A stretch of DNA of 64,000 nucleotides from Galaxea fascicularis (taxonomy: Eukaryota > Cnidaria > Anthozoa > Scleractinia > Euphylliidae): the NCBI GenBank assembly GCA_948470475.1, contig OX419343.1, positions 22,911,569 through 22,975,568 of the forward strand, in the 5' to 3' direction. Under the pieces are notes generated by a model that was not told the origin of the DNA, ran no database searches, and was given only the letters and a program-made list of their open reading frames with translations. This document shows positions 29,366 through 40,814 of this stretch, in pieces. How positions within the stretch are numbered: position 1 is the stretch's first letter; every line of letters begins with the position of its first letter. The position numbers and the translations under genes are program-made.

Positions 29366-29659
29366 TTTTTTTTGTATTTCCCGTTCTTTTAGTTCGCACA
29401 CGGCTCGTGTTGACACACCCCAATTGAGGTTGCTTGTTACATGATAAATGTTTTATATTCGTTTGAGCGGGGTAGCGAATTAGAATATAAAGCTTAATTC
29501 CTTAATGTCTGCAAACAAGAATACCTGTAAGCAACCTTCAGGCTCTAATTAAGGTTACTGCGTTATCAAATACAAAGATTTTCGAAAAAAAAAGCCAAGG
29601 GAAATGGGATTTTCAGACTCACGTTTTCACAAGACGGCAAAATCCTACTTCTCACGTTG

Positions 29660-29835
29660 CAACGTGACGGCAACGTCAAGATAGACATGCGCATTAGATG
29701 AATTGGGTTTTCCCAGTGGCCTCTCCCGTCGCCGTCGCCGTTCCCGTTGTCGGTGCTTAAAGTCTCTTTTGGGTCTGTGCAGCCACCGTGAGGGAACACG
29801 CGTGGGGTTAACGTAGTGTCACACGCGTGGGAATA
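29660..29835. repeat. GGCAAC/GTTGCC-containing repeat, copy 2
   Basis: In reverse orientation it shares gagactttaagcaccg, GGCGACGGCGACGG-type units and two cacgcgtggg words with 22780-22915. It lies about 160 bases right of the DIRS element. Confidence 0.5.
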
Positions 29836-30256
29836 TTGTTCGGGACTTATTCATGACGTCATCGACGTTAATATATTCCTGCGCAAAGAAAAAAACAACA
29901 ACAACGAGTAACCGGACCCTAACAGACTACTGTTAAGGAAACTAAAGTGCAACTAGCATCGGGAACCTGTTCTTTGAAAGAATTTTTAAGGCCGTTTTTA
30001 ATACGTTGGTTCAAATTATTAGTACGCATGTACTAGAGATCGGGTGATACATGTAAAAGGTTATTTAACGGTAGGATTTTTGTGTTGTTAGTGGCTGGCT
30101 GTGGAGTAGGCGACTGCGCCAAAAACACAGAGTAAAGCCAAACACAAAAATCTCGGCTTTCGACATTGGTAAAAGAAACTGAATGAAAATAATGATTAAG
30201 TGGAAGACGGCCGCTTGACGGTAAAAGAAAATAATATTTGAGAACATAACCAACAC

Positions 30257-30412
30257 AATAGGCCATATTCGTATTCTCGGTATTGAACTGGATCTAGCAT
30301 GAAGTGGAGGCTCTTGCGGGTGAATACATTTACATATGAAAAGATTCCCCCGCAAGAGCCTCCACTTCATGCTAGATCCAGTTCAATACCGAGAATACGA
30401 ATATGGCCTATT
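30257..30412. mobile_element. Foldback insertion: 69-bp arms, 18-bp loop
   Basis: Arms 30257-30325 and 30344-30412 are complementary except for one base. The corresponding place at about 55560 lacks the hairpin, while both flanks (gagaaca and att.atttgta.gccgaatt) are present, so it is an insertion after the locus duplication (or a clean loss from the other copy). It has no coding content. It lies 90 bases past the poly(A) signal of BRICHOS gene 1, outside the presumed transcript. Confidence 0.85.
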
Positions 30413-30501
30413 CATTTGTATGCCGAATTAGCGGGATTGGGTGAGTTAAGGAGGTAAATATAGTAGCAACAGACGGCTAATTTATGGTAACATTTAATAG
30501 C

Positions 30502-30507
30502 TTTATT
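30502..30507 (-). promoter_or_regulatory. AATAAA polyadenylation signal, BRICHOS gene 1
   Basis: AATAAA on the minus strand about 260 bases past the stop. It is conserved at the equivalent place (55663-55658) in the paralogue. Confidence 0.6.
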
Positions 30508-30768
30508 TTAAGAATCAATTTACTTGTGTAACAAGATAACGCTGATAAAATCACTATGGTGCATTTACCTTTTTGTTTTACGAAATTAACGTTTATCATC
30601 GCAGCTACATATCGACATTACAGTTAAGATGCTTTTGGGCTGAAAAGTTACGAGGGTTGGCAACACTAAAATCACTGAGATCTACAGGGGAACGAATAAA
30701 ATAAAACGAATTTGGCCACCGGAATGAGAAAGACAAATTCTCTCAGCTTTTCCCTCATTTCCACTTGT

Positions 30769-33700
30769 TCATGGACAGGCTAAATCACAACAGATAGGAT
30801 AAGCGTTGCTGAGGTGGTTTGTTGAGCAGTTCCATTGACTTATTCTTGGCCGCATGTTATGGCAAGTGACGTAGTAGAAACATGAGCGTGTCTTCATTCT
30901 GCAACTTAGGTTCCACTTCGCATTTGGACATTGGTTGATAACGTCTACGTTTGTACTACACGAGATAAAGCTTTTTACTATTGTGCGTTTTTGACGGTCC
31001 ACTTGATAATCTGTAAATAAACAAGAAAACAAGACGATTAGATCACCTACTACCTCTGCTATTGCTCAGGGGTCTGGTTCAATTGCCAGCAAGATTAATT
31101 TTGCTTCTCTTCTACAGTTCGCCGATGTGTTCAACCAACTGTTGCATAACGTACACTGTCCAGGCGTGCAGACGAGAGCGGTTTACGGGTGATGGATGGC
31201 TTCGCGTAGTCGAAAAAACACGTTACAGTCAACGTCATCGACATGCGTTTCTCTTACTTACTGGCTTGGATTAAACAGAATGAAATGAAAATTTTGAAAC
31301 GACATGAACATTCTTTTTTTTCCCTTTTCTTCACGAAGGAACAAGAAACACACCATAAGTTTCTGTGGAGTAGCCTCTTTTTTAAGGACGCAGGAAAGCC
31401 GGTGGACCAGGAAAATAATCCTCGTGGCAGGAGCGAGAGGCTGATTAAGTTCTAAATGGTGTCAGCTCTGACACTCGACAGACAAACCTAACCTGCGTAG
31501 CAAGCGTTTCCATGGGGTTTTGCTCTCGCCCTATTTCCCACGCTGAAAACGCCATGGAAACGCTTGCTACGCAGGCTACGACAAATCCCGTTCGCCTTTG
31601 TCAACAGTAGCGTAAAAATATACACGCAAATCAATAAACATGAAAATTTGCAAATCTTTCGCAAAAGCCACAAAATTGTTTTCTATATACTGCGTAGTAG
31701 GATGCTACTGAAGTCTCAATGTGCAACTTACTGATTGTTCCATTTCCATTGTCTGCGCCTTCGATGATTTCGGTGTTGTAAATCGGCAGGGTTCCACAAA
31801 AATCCAGAATCTCCTTTGTGAGAACCAATCTGTTAGCAGGTCCAGTGACAGCCACCAGATGGGAGTTGGTTTCCACCGGACGTTGTGTATGCAGAGAAGC
31901 AGCCTGACCAATTTAGAAAGGAGGTAACCAACATTAAAAACCTAGTGCTTGTCAAACATTTGTACTGTATTATTATTTGTGATAGCCTCTAAAAAGACAA
32001 ACTGTGATCTTGCGTCCTAGGGTCGTACGGTGATAGTCATCGCATCCTCGTAACCACAGTATATAAAATAAACGCTTGTGCATTAATGAATGGCAACAGA
32101 AACGATGAAAACAAAAATAATAACATTACTTATTACAAAAAAAAATACTTATTACAAGGTTTTCAACAATCATAGAAAAGCTAAATACGTAAATTTCGTT
32201 TGAATGCGCTCTTTTTTCTTTTGTAAGAACCCTTTTTTCGAGATTTGTCAAAATTTTAATTAAGAACATGCTAAGAACATACCCATATAGTTAAGAGTCA
32301 GTAAGAACATGTTTATTTTGCTCTTTGGATTTTACTGCGTTGTGAATCTCTGTGTTCAATGCTTTTTGTAAACCCATATTTGCCAACAGTTTGCTGGCGT
32401 GACAACTTATCGCGGCATCGGAGCAAACCGCAAAAGCATGTGACAAGATGGACTTGGGGTTTCCAATACCATGTAACTTTTAAGAACATCTTGCATAAAA
32501 GGAAGAGTGTAGTTTCCTTTATTTGCTAGAAAAATAGAAAGCTTCGGAAACAATTAAGTTACTTAATTGTCCTACTAATAAAGTTAAGTAGTTACCCAAT
32601 GAAAGTCAGCTTTTAGTTTTCCTGTAAAAAAAAAGACAACAACAAAACAATGAAACTACTCACCCGGTCAAGATCCATCTTCAGTTTCCCTGGAGACGAT
32701 AAAGATGATTTGATTTCGGAAATGTAACAGGCTTTCTGGGACAGAAGTCTGGTAACAGTCAGCCGCTGTAGAAACAATTAAAAGTTTGTCCAAATGTGCT
32801 GTAACTTGTTCAGGTTAATAAGCCATCTCATTCATTATGTAGATTTTGTAATAAGTCCCCTTTTTTTGAAAAGTTTTGTTTCAAACATTGTCTTTTTTGT
32901 TCTGCTCGAACACCACAATCAAACTTCGCTTTCCAGAAGAACCACCCCCCCCAGGTGAAACTTTGAACTTAGGGCGTATGTAGATATTTGTTCCAATAGC
33001 ACTGAGTCTATGTTTAATATTCTACATGCCGGATTAGATTTAAGCTTTCGTTATTCGTATGTTTCAAAACCTAGTAATTGATTGGGTTTCCAGTAGCATC
33101 AAACTTGCACGGAAACTACAAGAGTATATCAAGAGAAGCCAACAGTGACTGATTTTAAACCTGGAGTAAACGCAATTGCAACACTGGTATTCAAGACTCA
33201 CCAACTTAAAATCATGGTAAAAATCTGCGCCCTCGACGTCATTGTGAGCAGGAACTCGGAAAACTTCGACGTCTTGCTTCTCATCGATATCGATGTCTTC
33301 TGAGAAAGGGGTCCCTTTTTCTTCAATTGCCATTTTGTAATGGTCAGTCTGCAGGAGAGATTCAAATTAAAGAAGAGAATCACCCGGGCTCGCAAACTGA
33401 GGCAACAGGTGACAACATGACAATTGGGCATTTGCACGAAATACCTACAGCTCACCTAGCAATTTACCATAACAAACCAGGGGAAATCAGGCCCGTTTCC
33501 GAGTCCGTGAAGAGAAGAGCTGTAGATGTTTAGCAGAAAACCACAAGTTGTTTCGTATTTTAAAGGTGACTATGCATGCAATAACACTTGCAGAGCATTC
33601 CGCACGTAGAAATGAGGAGTGAACTGAACTAACCTCTCCAAAGGCAAGTGGGCATGACATGAAGGCCACGCTGATAACTGCGACTGCAAAGATCTTTGAA

Positions 33701-33799
33701 GGAAAAATGGTTTGGAACTGAATCAAATCAACAACGAAGAAAAACTATTAAATTCAGAAGAATCATTGGTGTAAAATGTACCTTCATGACACAAAACAT
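30769..33799 (-). CDS. Secreted BRICHOS preproprotein with Cys-rich C-terminal peptide, copy 1
   Basis: Six coding exons: 33799-33782, 33693-33634, 33348-33202, 32765-32664, 31903-31732, 31010-30769, all GT-AG with matching phases, giving 246 residues (242 if the second Met is used). Exon 2 supplies a signal peptide (IFAVAVISVAFMSCPLAFG). Exons 3-5 form the BRICHOS domain: VFRVPAHNDVEGADFYHDF, first Cys in ACYISEI (residue 88), second in ILDFCGTLPIY (145). A furin-type site R-Q-K-R (172-175) precedes a 71-residue tail with nine Cys and net positive charge (7 K/R, 2 D). In this superfamily the BRICHOS domain chaperones the C-terminal client, which is released by furin (as in chondromodulin, Bri2, and the annelid arenicin precursors). 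The tail is therefore probably the active product: antimicrobial, signalling or structural, not decidable here. Confidence 0.88.
31490..31577. mobile_element. Short MITE in BRICHOS gene 1 intron 5
   Basis: CCTGCGTAGCAAGCGTTTCC and its complement flank a core of about 40 bases. The same element sits at the equivalent position in the paralogue (56849-56942), so it predates the locus duplication. Confidence 0.75.
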
Positions 33800-33871
33800 T
33801 TGCAGCGTCACTTTGTTGTAGCTAAGGCTGGAGTTCCGTCTAGAGAATGCGCCAGATTATGGTATGGCCGA

Positions 33872-33880
33872 CTATTTATA
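33872..33880 (-). promoter_or_regulatory. TATA box of BRICHOS gene 1
   Basis: Minus-strand TATAAATAG lies about 75 bases upstream of the first ATG, a sensible distance for a short 5' UTR. The paralogue has TATAAATT in a comparable place. Confidence 0.6.
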
Positions 33881-34004
33881 GTCTTCCAGTCATCTTAGAA
33901 GTTCCGTTACAGCTGAAGGAATTGGAACTGAAACGACGTTCAGTCTGACAGGTAATGCTGGCATTATTTTATCCTGTACAGCTAAATTGTGCCAAAGAAA
34001 GTAA

Positions 34005-34380
34005 TAGGAACCTTAAGAAGCAACGACGACGTCATGTGGACACACGAGAACGTAATTTCAAAACATAACTGCTCGTTTTTGTAATTCTTTCGCGATTATT
34101 CCAATTTGTTCAACGTGAAAAATGCTGGCGAGCTGTCCAGAACCTAAATTACTGTGAACGGCGTTTAAGCAAAGAAAACGACAGACGAAAAAACTTGCCG
34201 TCATGCGCCCACGTTCTCGAGAAAACCTTGAATTTGGTCATTTGACGTTGTTGTTTTGCAGACGGACGGCAAAGAAATGGACCAAATTTTATAACGCACC
34301 TGCAGAGTATTGTTTTGGCTCATTAATCCCATTGTGGCGTTCTCATTGCCGTCGTAGTCGTCGTTGCTTAAGTTCTCCAA
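34005..34380. mobile_element. MITE of the AACGACGACG family, copy 2
   Basis: The same ends and interior as 13836-14213 (cttgccgtcatgcgcccacg, gacggcaaagaaatggacc), bounded by taggaaccttaagaagcaac and gttgcttaagttctcc. Confidence 0.75.
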
Positions 34381-34423
34381 TATCTTCATTCATCGCTAAT
34401 GCAAGGTCATGCCTCTCAAGGAA

Positions 34424-34524
34424 CTAGGGAGCTTAAGCAACGACGACGACGACGGCAACGAGAACGTCATTTCAAAATATAACTTTTCGTTTTTTTAACT
34501 CCTTCGCGATTATTTCAATTTGTT
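34424..34524. mobile_element. MITE of the AACGACGACG family, left fragment
   Basis: It matches the first 100 bases of the family (ctagggagcttaagcaacga to tatttcaatttgtt) and then stops abruptly. The missing right part is found at 36438-36660. Confidence 0.65.
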
Positions 34525-34987
34525 TAAACTAGTTATAGATGTCGTCAAGTGTCTATTTTTTTTTCCAGTTATATGAATGACCCTTTTCCTGCACGTATTG
34601 TGGTTGTGTTGGACGTTTACCACATTACTACCAACCCACTTTGCGAGTTTTCAAATTCTTCGATTTTTTAGACATCGGTAATAAAATACTAATGCGCAGC
34701 ACAAGTAGACAACTTATAAGCTTAGTCTTAAAAAAAATAACACTCTTTTACTCAGAGATAGTTAGATTTTCAGATTTTCAAATAGGAGTAACTGCAGAAT
34801 ACCCTCCCACTTGAAAGCTGCAGGAAATAAAATATGCCTGTTGCACATTAAAAATTGCCCGAAAAACATCCTTGAGGGTAAAATGTTGAAAAATGCGCAG
34901 CGAAATCTGATGCTGTTGTCACATGGACGAATCCAATGTGCGCTCGAGGATTGGGTTTGTTTACGTGTGCTGTTACATTTAAGTTAA

Positions 34988-35695
34988 GCCTGGTTTCCAT
35001 ATGATTGCAAACGATCCCAAACGATCGCAGACGATCGCGGATCGCGGATCGCAGATCGCAAACGATCGCAGAGAGTGTTGTTTTCATAAAATCGCAAACG
35101 ATCGCAACGCAAAGTTTTATGACACATTTCGGTCTTAGGAGATTATGAAAATTACGGGCTGTGGGCAATTCTGTGGCTTGAGTTGATCAGTCAAATGTAA
35201 AATTCCCACTGAACAGAATATCGCCGTGATTGAAATGGTAGGACTATTGTTACCACAAGCTGGTCTGATATTGCAGAATTTTGCCTTCGCATCTCCCGCA
35301 TATATCTTGAATATCTTCCCAATTTAAGCCCATCCTGTTTCTCTTTTTGCATATCCTTCAAATATTTACTGTTTTGGTAGCAAAGACAGCGGTACAGGAC
35401 AACTACCTCCATAAATGTCTCTTTCCTGACTCTACTGTCTTCGCACATTGCCAAATCATGGCGATTGTTGCTCTAAACAGACGCTCGAGCCTTGTTTCTA
35501 GGAAACATAGCTCAGAATACCGCATATTATGGGATATATTTCAATGGCAGATCGCAAAACCTTGGTTTCCATATGATCGCACGATCGCAATAGATCGCAG
35601 TTCATCGCAGAAGATCGCAGACGATCACAGAACGTTTTGCGATCTGCGATCCGCAATCGTCTGCGATCATACAGTGATCATATGGAAATCAGGCT
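34988..35695. mobile_element. TTAA-flanked element rich in GATCGCA
   Basis: Ends GCCTGGTTTCCATATGAT and ATCATATGGAAATCAGGC are inverted. TTAA sits at 34984-34987 and 35696-35699, with one extra T on the right. Both ends are packed with CGATCGCA words in opposite orientations, and a second left-type end occurs at about 35558, so it may be two nested or adjacent copies. A minus-strand frame in the middle (35191-35454) is faintly MADF-like (VVLYRCLC...KYLKDMQKEKQ) and may be a remnant of a transposase DNA-binding module. Confidence 0.65.
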
Positions 35696-36437
35696 TTAAC
35701 ATGAATCAAAACACACAGAAAAACGAAAATAAACTTTCCGCAATAAACTATTTATTCAGAGAAGCCTGTGTTTACACCTGACAGATAAATGCGTTCAATT
35801 TTCGACTAGAGCAGAGCTACACAAAGGCGATGCAGGAGCATTGCGAGTCACTTTCCAGCACTAACAATTTATTGACGCGAACCAAGCATGTTTTTCGCAA
35901 ATTTCGCTCAACTTGTTTTGAGTACAACGAATCGGTCAATTAAAGATATAGCACATTACAAATTTACATTCAAACCTGTAATTGTTTTCAAGGTAGATTA
36001 CCAGACCTCCGAAAACATTTCGCATATAGTCTACAGCTCTTGCGATGATCTGCGCTAAGGCAATGTCTCTTCGTCCTGACAAAACCACCATCTGTCCTCA
36101 AACAGGAATTTCTTCGCTAAGCACTAACGGATTTCCACTGTTTACATCGTCGCGTGTTCCTTGCTCTTTCGATTGAGAGTTTTAAAAGGATGCGTTTTCC
36201 TTCAGAAATCGGCAAACCGAGACCTTAAAGATTTACACGTAAAAGACTCGACGGCCATTTTGAATTGAAATTTGATCTTCGGTATTAATTCTCTGTTCTG
36301 CATTACGTCATAAAAATTTACGTTACATTACCTTATGTTTCATCGACTCGGGATGCATTCTGTCTTAGAACTTTCGCGCACGGCTCCATGATGCAGCTGC
36401 CTCGTAGCCTCGCGTCTTCGCTCGGCTGCTCGTTGGC

Positions 36438-36660
36438 AATTACTGCGAATGGTGTTAAAGCAAAGAAAACGAAAGAAAAACTTGCTTTCATGCGCTCACG
36501 TTCTCGAGAAAACCTAATATTTGGTCACTTGACGTTGTTGTTTTGTAGAGGACGGCAAAGAAATGGACCAAAAGGTAAAAGGCACGTACAGAGTATTGTT
36601 TTGGCTCATTAATCCCATTGTTTTGTGGCGTTCTCGTTGCCGTCGTTGCTAAAGCTCCCC
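36438..36660. mobile_element. MITE of the AACGACGACG family, right fragment
   Basis: It matches the right 60 percent of the family, from the aattactg.gaa.ggtgtt.aagc word to the end cgttgctaaagctcccc. Together with 34424-34524 it reads as one element interrupted by about 1.9 kb and missing about 40 bases at the break. Confidence 0.65.
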
Positions 36661-37088
36661 ACGTTTTACTTGGGTACCGAATTGAAAGCAAATTACGTCA
36701 GGGTGTTTTCATTAGCCAATGCAGAATGGAAGGCACGTGGCGGCTGGGTGGCGGTGTTTTCATTGGTTAAAGCAAACGACAAAGTCCGGCACGAAGTCCA
36801 AGGTGCAAATCACTGCATCATCAAAAGCTTTCAACTACATAATTGATAAATCTCTCTCTGTTCAGCCTTTTGCGGGACTGCTGTATTGTTTGCTTGGATT
36901 ACTGAAGATTTATTGGTACTTTGTTTATTTTGCTTTCGCTGATAAAATATGAAAGCCAACGTTTCATGTTCAATAATTTGTAAACACAACCTGTTGTTAG
37001 TCATTGAAGCGTTAACTGTTCGTTAAGATCATAACTTTAATAAGCATTTAAGCTGTAACTCAGCCTGTTAGAAGCCGTTATCCACCTG

Positions 37089-37205
37089 GGCCGAGTTGCT
37101 CGAAGCATGGTTAGCGCTAACCGAGGTTAAATACCATGACAACCTATAGGTTTTAATCCAACTTAACCAATGGTTAGCGCTAACCAGGCTTTGAGCAACT
37201 CGGCC
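37089..37205. mobile_element. 117-bp MITE with GGCCGAGTTGCTC ends
   Basis: Left GGCCGAGTTGCTCGAAGC and right GCTTTGAGCAACTCGGCC are inverted, each followed inward by GGTTAGCGCTAACC. CCTGG just outside both ends is a possible target duplication. Confidence 0.8.
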
Positions 37206-39390
37206 CTGGAGGTAATTAATGTTGTAAACGGCAAATTCCGTTATAGGCAATCACTATTTTACAACTGTATCAGGCAACGGTTAGTTATGAGTTTATAATG
37301 ATGTGACTTCATCACATGAGTTTTCGCATAAATTGGCCGTTTCGAAATTCAAAAGGAAACTGGGGCGAGTTTCAAATTTTGAAGTAATCGATAAATTGAG
37401 ACCATCATACGAAAGATAACATTGTGATTGGTTGTTTGATCTTTTGACCAAGTCTGATTGTTTTAGGTTGAACAGAGACCAAGTTATCGACCCTGAAACA
37501 TAGCTCAAAATCCATACAAATGTCTCTAATTATGTGACTGCGTCCCCCAAAACCATGGTTTATTACAAGCAACTTAAAGTTTCTTACAGGTTAAGGGTTC
37601 ATTTCAAGGTAAACGTTTTTGGCCGTAATAAAGTTCTATTCTGGAGGCGAGATAACATCAAAATATTTTGTAAAAACCCCGAGGGAACTTAGTCACGCTT
37701 TACAGCCACGATGTTTATGAGCAATTTGGGCGGCACAAATTCATTTACAAACATCAGTCAGCTTAATTAAAACCAGTTTTGCTTTGTAAGGAGAGATATT
37801 AAATCCATTTATTTATGCTTTGTCCTATATTAAAATTTAATTGTCTTTCCAAACATGATTTGGACTTAGGCCTGATATAATCCATTTTAAGTCCGTGGAT
37901 TGGTTCGATAGATTTTTCTTTTATTAAGCGGCCGTCGCGTAGCGACGTGCCGCTTCTAGTAATACCCATTTTTTTTAGAGCAGCTGCCTGTAAGGATCGA
38001 GAATCACTTGTCAACGATCAATTTGGCACATCGCTGATATTTTGCTCAAAGACAACCTTTGGTGGACTTTTTTCAAAAATCATGTTTGAAAATTCCATCG
38101 ACTTTTTGATTTTGAGAAATTCACGATAATCTCAAAGTGCGGTCAAAGTGCGGTTTTTCTCTCAGTCAAGCGTCCGAAATAACATGCGGAGACGAAGTGC
38201 CTCTGAGGGCTCAACATATCTTCAATTGAAATCAAACTTTACACAAACCTAGAACAACTATTTGTCTAAATATTGCACTTTTAATCATTTCAAACCTGTA
38301 AATTTTGCGACTTTAACAGACAATCAACACAATACCTTTGGAGAGCCCTTAAAAAATCGGGAAATTATGAGTAATTTTCAACAGCAGAAAAAGGTCCCTG
38401 GTACCTAACTTTTCGATTATTTCACTCAACAGTCGTAATGTAAACATATTTCACATTTTCTGTGCCAAATATCAGTGTCGGAAAAGCAACGCTTGCCTGT
38501 GAAAAGTTCGGAAGACTACGTGGCATTTTCGGCTCAAATAACGCGAGATTCATAAACAAACTGCAGGTAAATTACCATCTATTAGGCTTACCAAATAATT
38601 AACTCAATTTTTATCTTGGGAATCTGTGACATGAAGCTAAAAAAGTGTCCATGTTATTGTCAGGTAGGTATTCTTAGATTTTATTAGCCAACGAAAGTAC
38701 GTTTCTTCTCGGAAGTGTTCGTCTTGATCAAATGCACGTCACGCCATTGACTAACGAGCGCCCCTGAAATTTTAACACAAGAGATTCTATAAATTGGATG
38801 CATAGCAAGCATTTTAGGAAAAACGTTTCAATTCGGAGTTTTAGCACTTTGTTGTCGGTTTGATAAAGACGAACCTGCTAGCGACAGTCAATTAAAGGTC
38901 CGTGCTAAGCTTATCAACGCGCCATCAGTTTGATCTCCCAACGATACGATTAGAGGATACATCCAATTCAATTCAATTCAGTTCAGTTCAGTTTGTTTTT
39001 GAAGTATGAAATATTATTACAGAAAGATGCGCTGTCCGCAGTTAAAAAAGGCTAATCGGGGCGAGCAGTGGTAACACGTCTATTATAAATCAAAGTAAAT
39101 AATACATTTCCAAGGATAATAGAACATCCATCAGCTTTCATTAAAGTGAAAATTCCTTGCCAGTTGATCATCTACGTCGATGCTACACCGCTGGGCTCTT
39201 GAATCCCAAACGTTGAGGCCATTTGAATAAACTGTTCTAGCAGCATATACATGTATGAATGAATGCGAGTGTCACGAGAGATTTTACAATTGCAAAGTTT
39301 GCATTTATGTCACTTTATAGAGACAAATAAAATTTACCAAAAATGTCTCTCTATATATATTACAGAAGCGAAGGACTGTAGTTAGTTTAG
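37206..39390. other. Intergenic stretch, no gene recognised
   Basis: A short (caatt)n/(cagtt)n run lies at about 38963-38993. No coding exon, RNA gene or element ends were found. Confidence 0.4.
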
Positions 39391-39511
39391 TGCGAAATGT
39401 TCGTCTACATATATATAGGAATCAGTGACGTAGCAATTAATTAAATGCGAAATGTTCGTCTGCATACATATATACGAATCAGTGACTTCGCGATTGAATT
39501 ATCTGCGAAAT
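39391..39511. repeat. ~55-bp minisatellite, left part
   Basis: Two full units of the form tgcgaaatgttcgtct...atcagtgac..cg.gattaatta, at 55-58 bp spacing, continued at 40815-41207 after a LINE insertion. Confidence 0.8.
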
Positions 39512-40814
39512 GGGGCAACAGAAAGAACTATGTTATTTGACTATCGCAAAGCTTTTGATCTTATTGACCACCGTATTTTGATTGATAAAGTAGAAGGGTT
39601 AGTCATGCCCCGTAGTGTTCTTAACTGGATTATCGATTTCCTCTCAGATAGATCCCAGCGTATCAAGTTAGCAAAAGGTTTCTACTCTGAGTGGGGTCCA
39701 GTCCCCTCCAGGGTACCGCAGGGTACCAAATTGTGCCCGTGGTTGTTTATTTTTTTCATCAATGATTTGGACACAAATTCTCCATATTTATGGAAATTTG
39801 TGGACGACACCACGGCCTCGGCGTAAATTGAAAAGGGAAATTTTAGTAACGCTCAGGGCATGACCGATCAGATTATCGAGTAGTCTCGAGCAAACAGAGT
39901 TGTCCTTAATCCTGACAAGTGCAAAGAGATGCGTATTTCTTTTGCTCGCGATCCCGAGTGCTTTGACGCCATAACTATTGACGGCAAAGAGCTCGAGGTT
40001 GTTAAAAACGCCAAATTGTTAGGTTTAACTATCAGTGACAATCTCACATGGAACGCGCATGTAAATGAGATCATTAAGAAGGCTAGTAAGAAATTGTATT
40101 TCCTGGTTCAACTTAAAAGAGTGCGAATGCCCCCCTCAGATTTAGTTCTTTTTTATAAAGCTTGTGTTCGTTCCGGGGTAGACTATGCTGTACTCGTTTT
40201 CTATAACGCCCTGCCGCAGTACTTGAAAAATGACTCGTGCGTATCGAGAAAAGGGCGCTATCGATAATTTTGCCCCGCACAGGTTACACAAGTGCTTGCG
40301 GCTTTTTGGGCATAACGCCTATTACCGAGCACCACAGTCTTTTGTGCAGTAAATTATTCGACCAGATATGTTCTGATACTGGTCACAAACTAAACAGCTT
40401 GCTGCCTCTTAGGAACGAACCCAAATATAATCTGAGAAACCATCGCCCTTTTGCCATCCCACATTTGAAAACAAATCGAACCAAAAACACGTTCATCTTT
40501 GCCATGGCTCGCAAATGTAATAATTAGTTTTGGTTTCAAACGATATTTTTATGACTGCTGCCATCAATGAATTCAAATTTTTTTTATAAATATTAATATT
40601 TATTTTACTTTATATATATTTAAGATTCATCTAGGCTCTAATATAGAAAATTACATATTTTAGATTTAGGTTACATTATTATATTATACAAAATTCATGT
40701 AAATAGGTTTTAACTTTTCTAATTTTTTTGTTTTTTTTTAAGAATTGTAAAAAAATATTTAATTCAGCTTTTGTGGCTGCAATGTGATTTTTAATAAACT
40801 ATCTATCTATCTAT
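39512..40814 (+). pseudogene. 5'-truncated LINE (Jockey/CR1/L2-type) reverse transcriptase
   Basis: The fragments read LFDYRKAFDLIDHRIL, VPQGTKLCPWLF.FFINDL and a catalytic box FVDDT (normally F/YADDT), then SWxxH-like LTWNAHVNEIIKKASKKLYFLVQLKR, with the C-terminal LINE motif LRNHRPFAIPH. Stops and frame changes at about 39823 and 40200-40260 inactivate it. The sequence ends in (ATCT)n at 40799-40814, a typical 3' tail. CGAAAT occurs on both sides (39506-39511, 40815-40820) as the target duplication. Confidence 0.85.

Larger units (their letters stand above)
24999..29500 (+). mobile_element. DIRS-like tyrosine-recombinase retrotransposon
   Basis: Three ORFs in the DIRS order (gag, RT-RNase H with a C-terminal domain, tyrosine recombinase) lie between imperfect inverted terminal repeats. 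The left repeat contains TTTATATACT, TTTCGCTCTAC, ATTTATCATG, TAACCT and TGGGGTGT (about 25009-25083); the same words occur in order on the reverse strand from about 29490 to 29415. Inverted rather than split direct termini point to the DIRS1 group, not Ngaro or PAT. No target duplication is expected for recombinase-mediated insertion. The exact outer ends are uncertain by tens of bases. Confidence 0.85.
30150..33890. repeat. Duplicated BRICHOS locus, copy 1
   Basis: Intergenic, intronic and exonic sequence here aligns with 55490-61310 in the same orientation, starting near gaatgaaaataatgattaag. Copy-specific insertions are annotated separately. Confidence 0.8.

Noticed and set aside
34988..35110. 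Regularly spaced GATCGCA words resembling a CRISPR or operator array
   Set aside because: The words are contiguous and palindromic with no spacers, and sit at the ends of a TTAA-flanked element.
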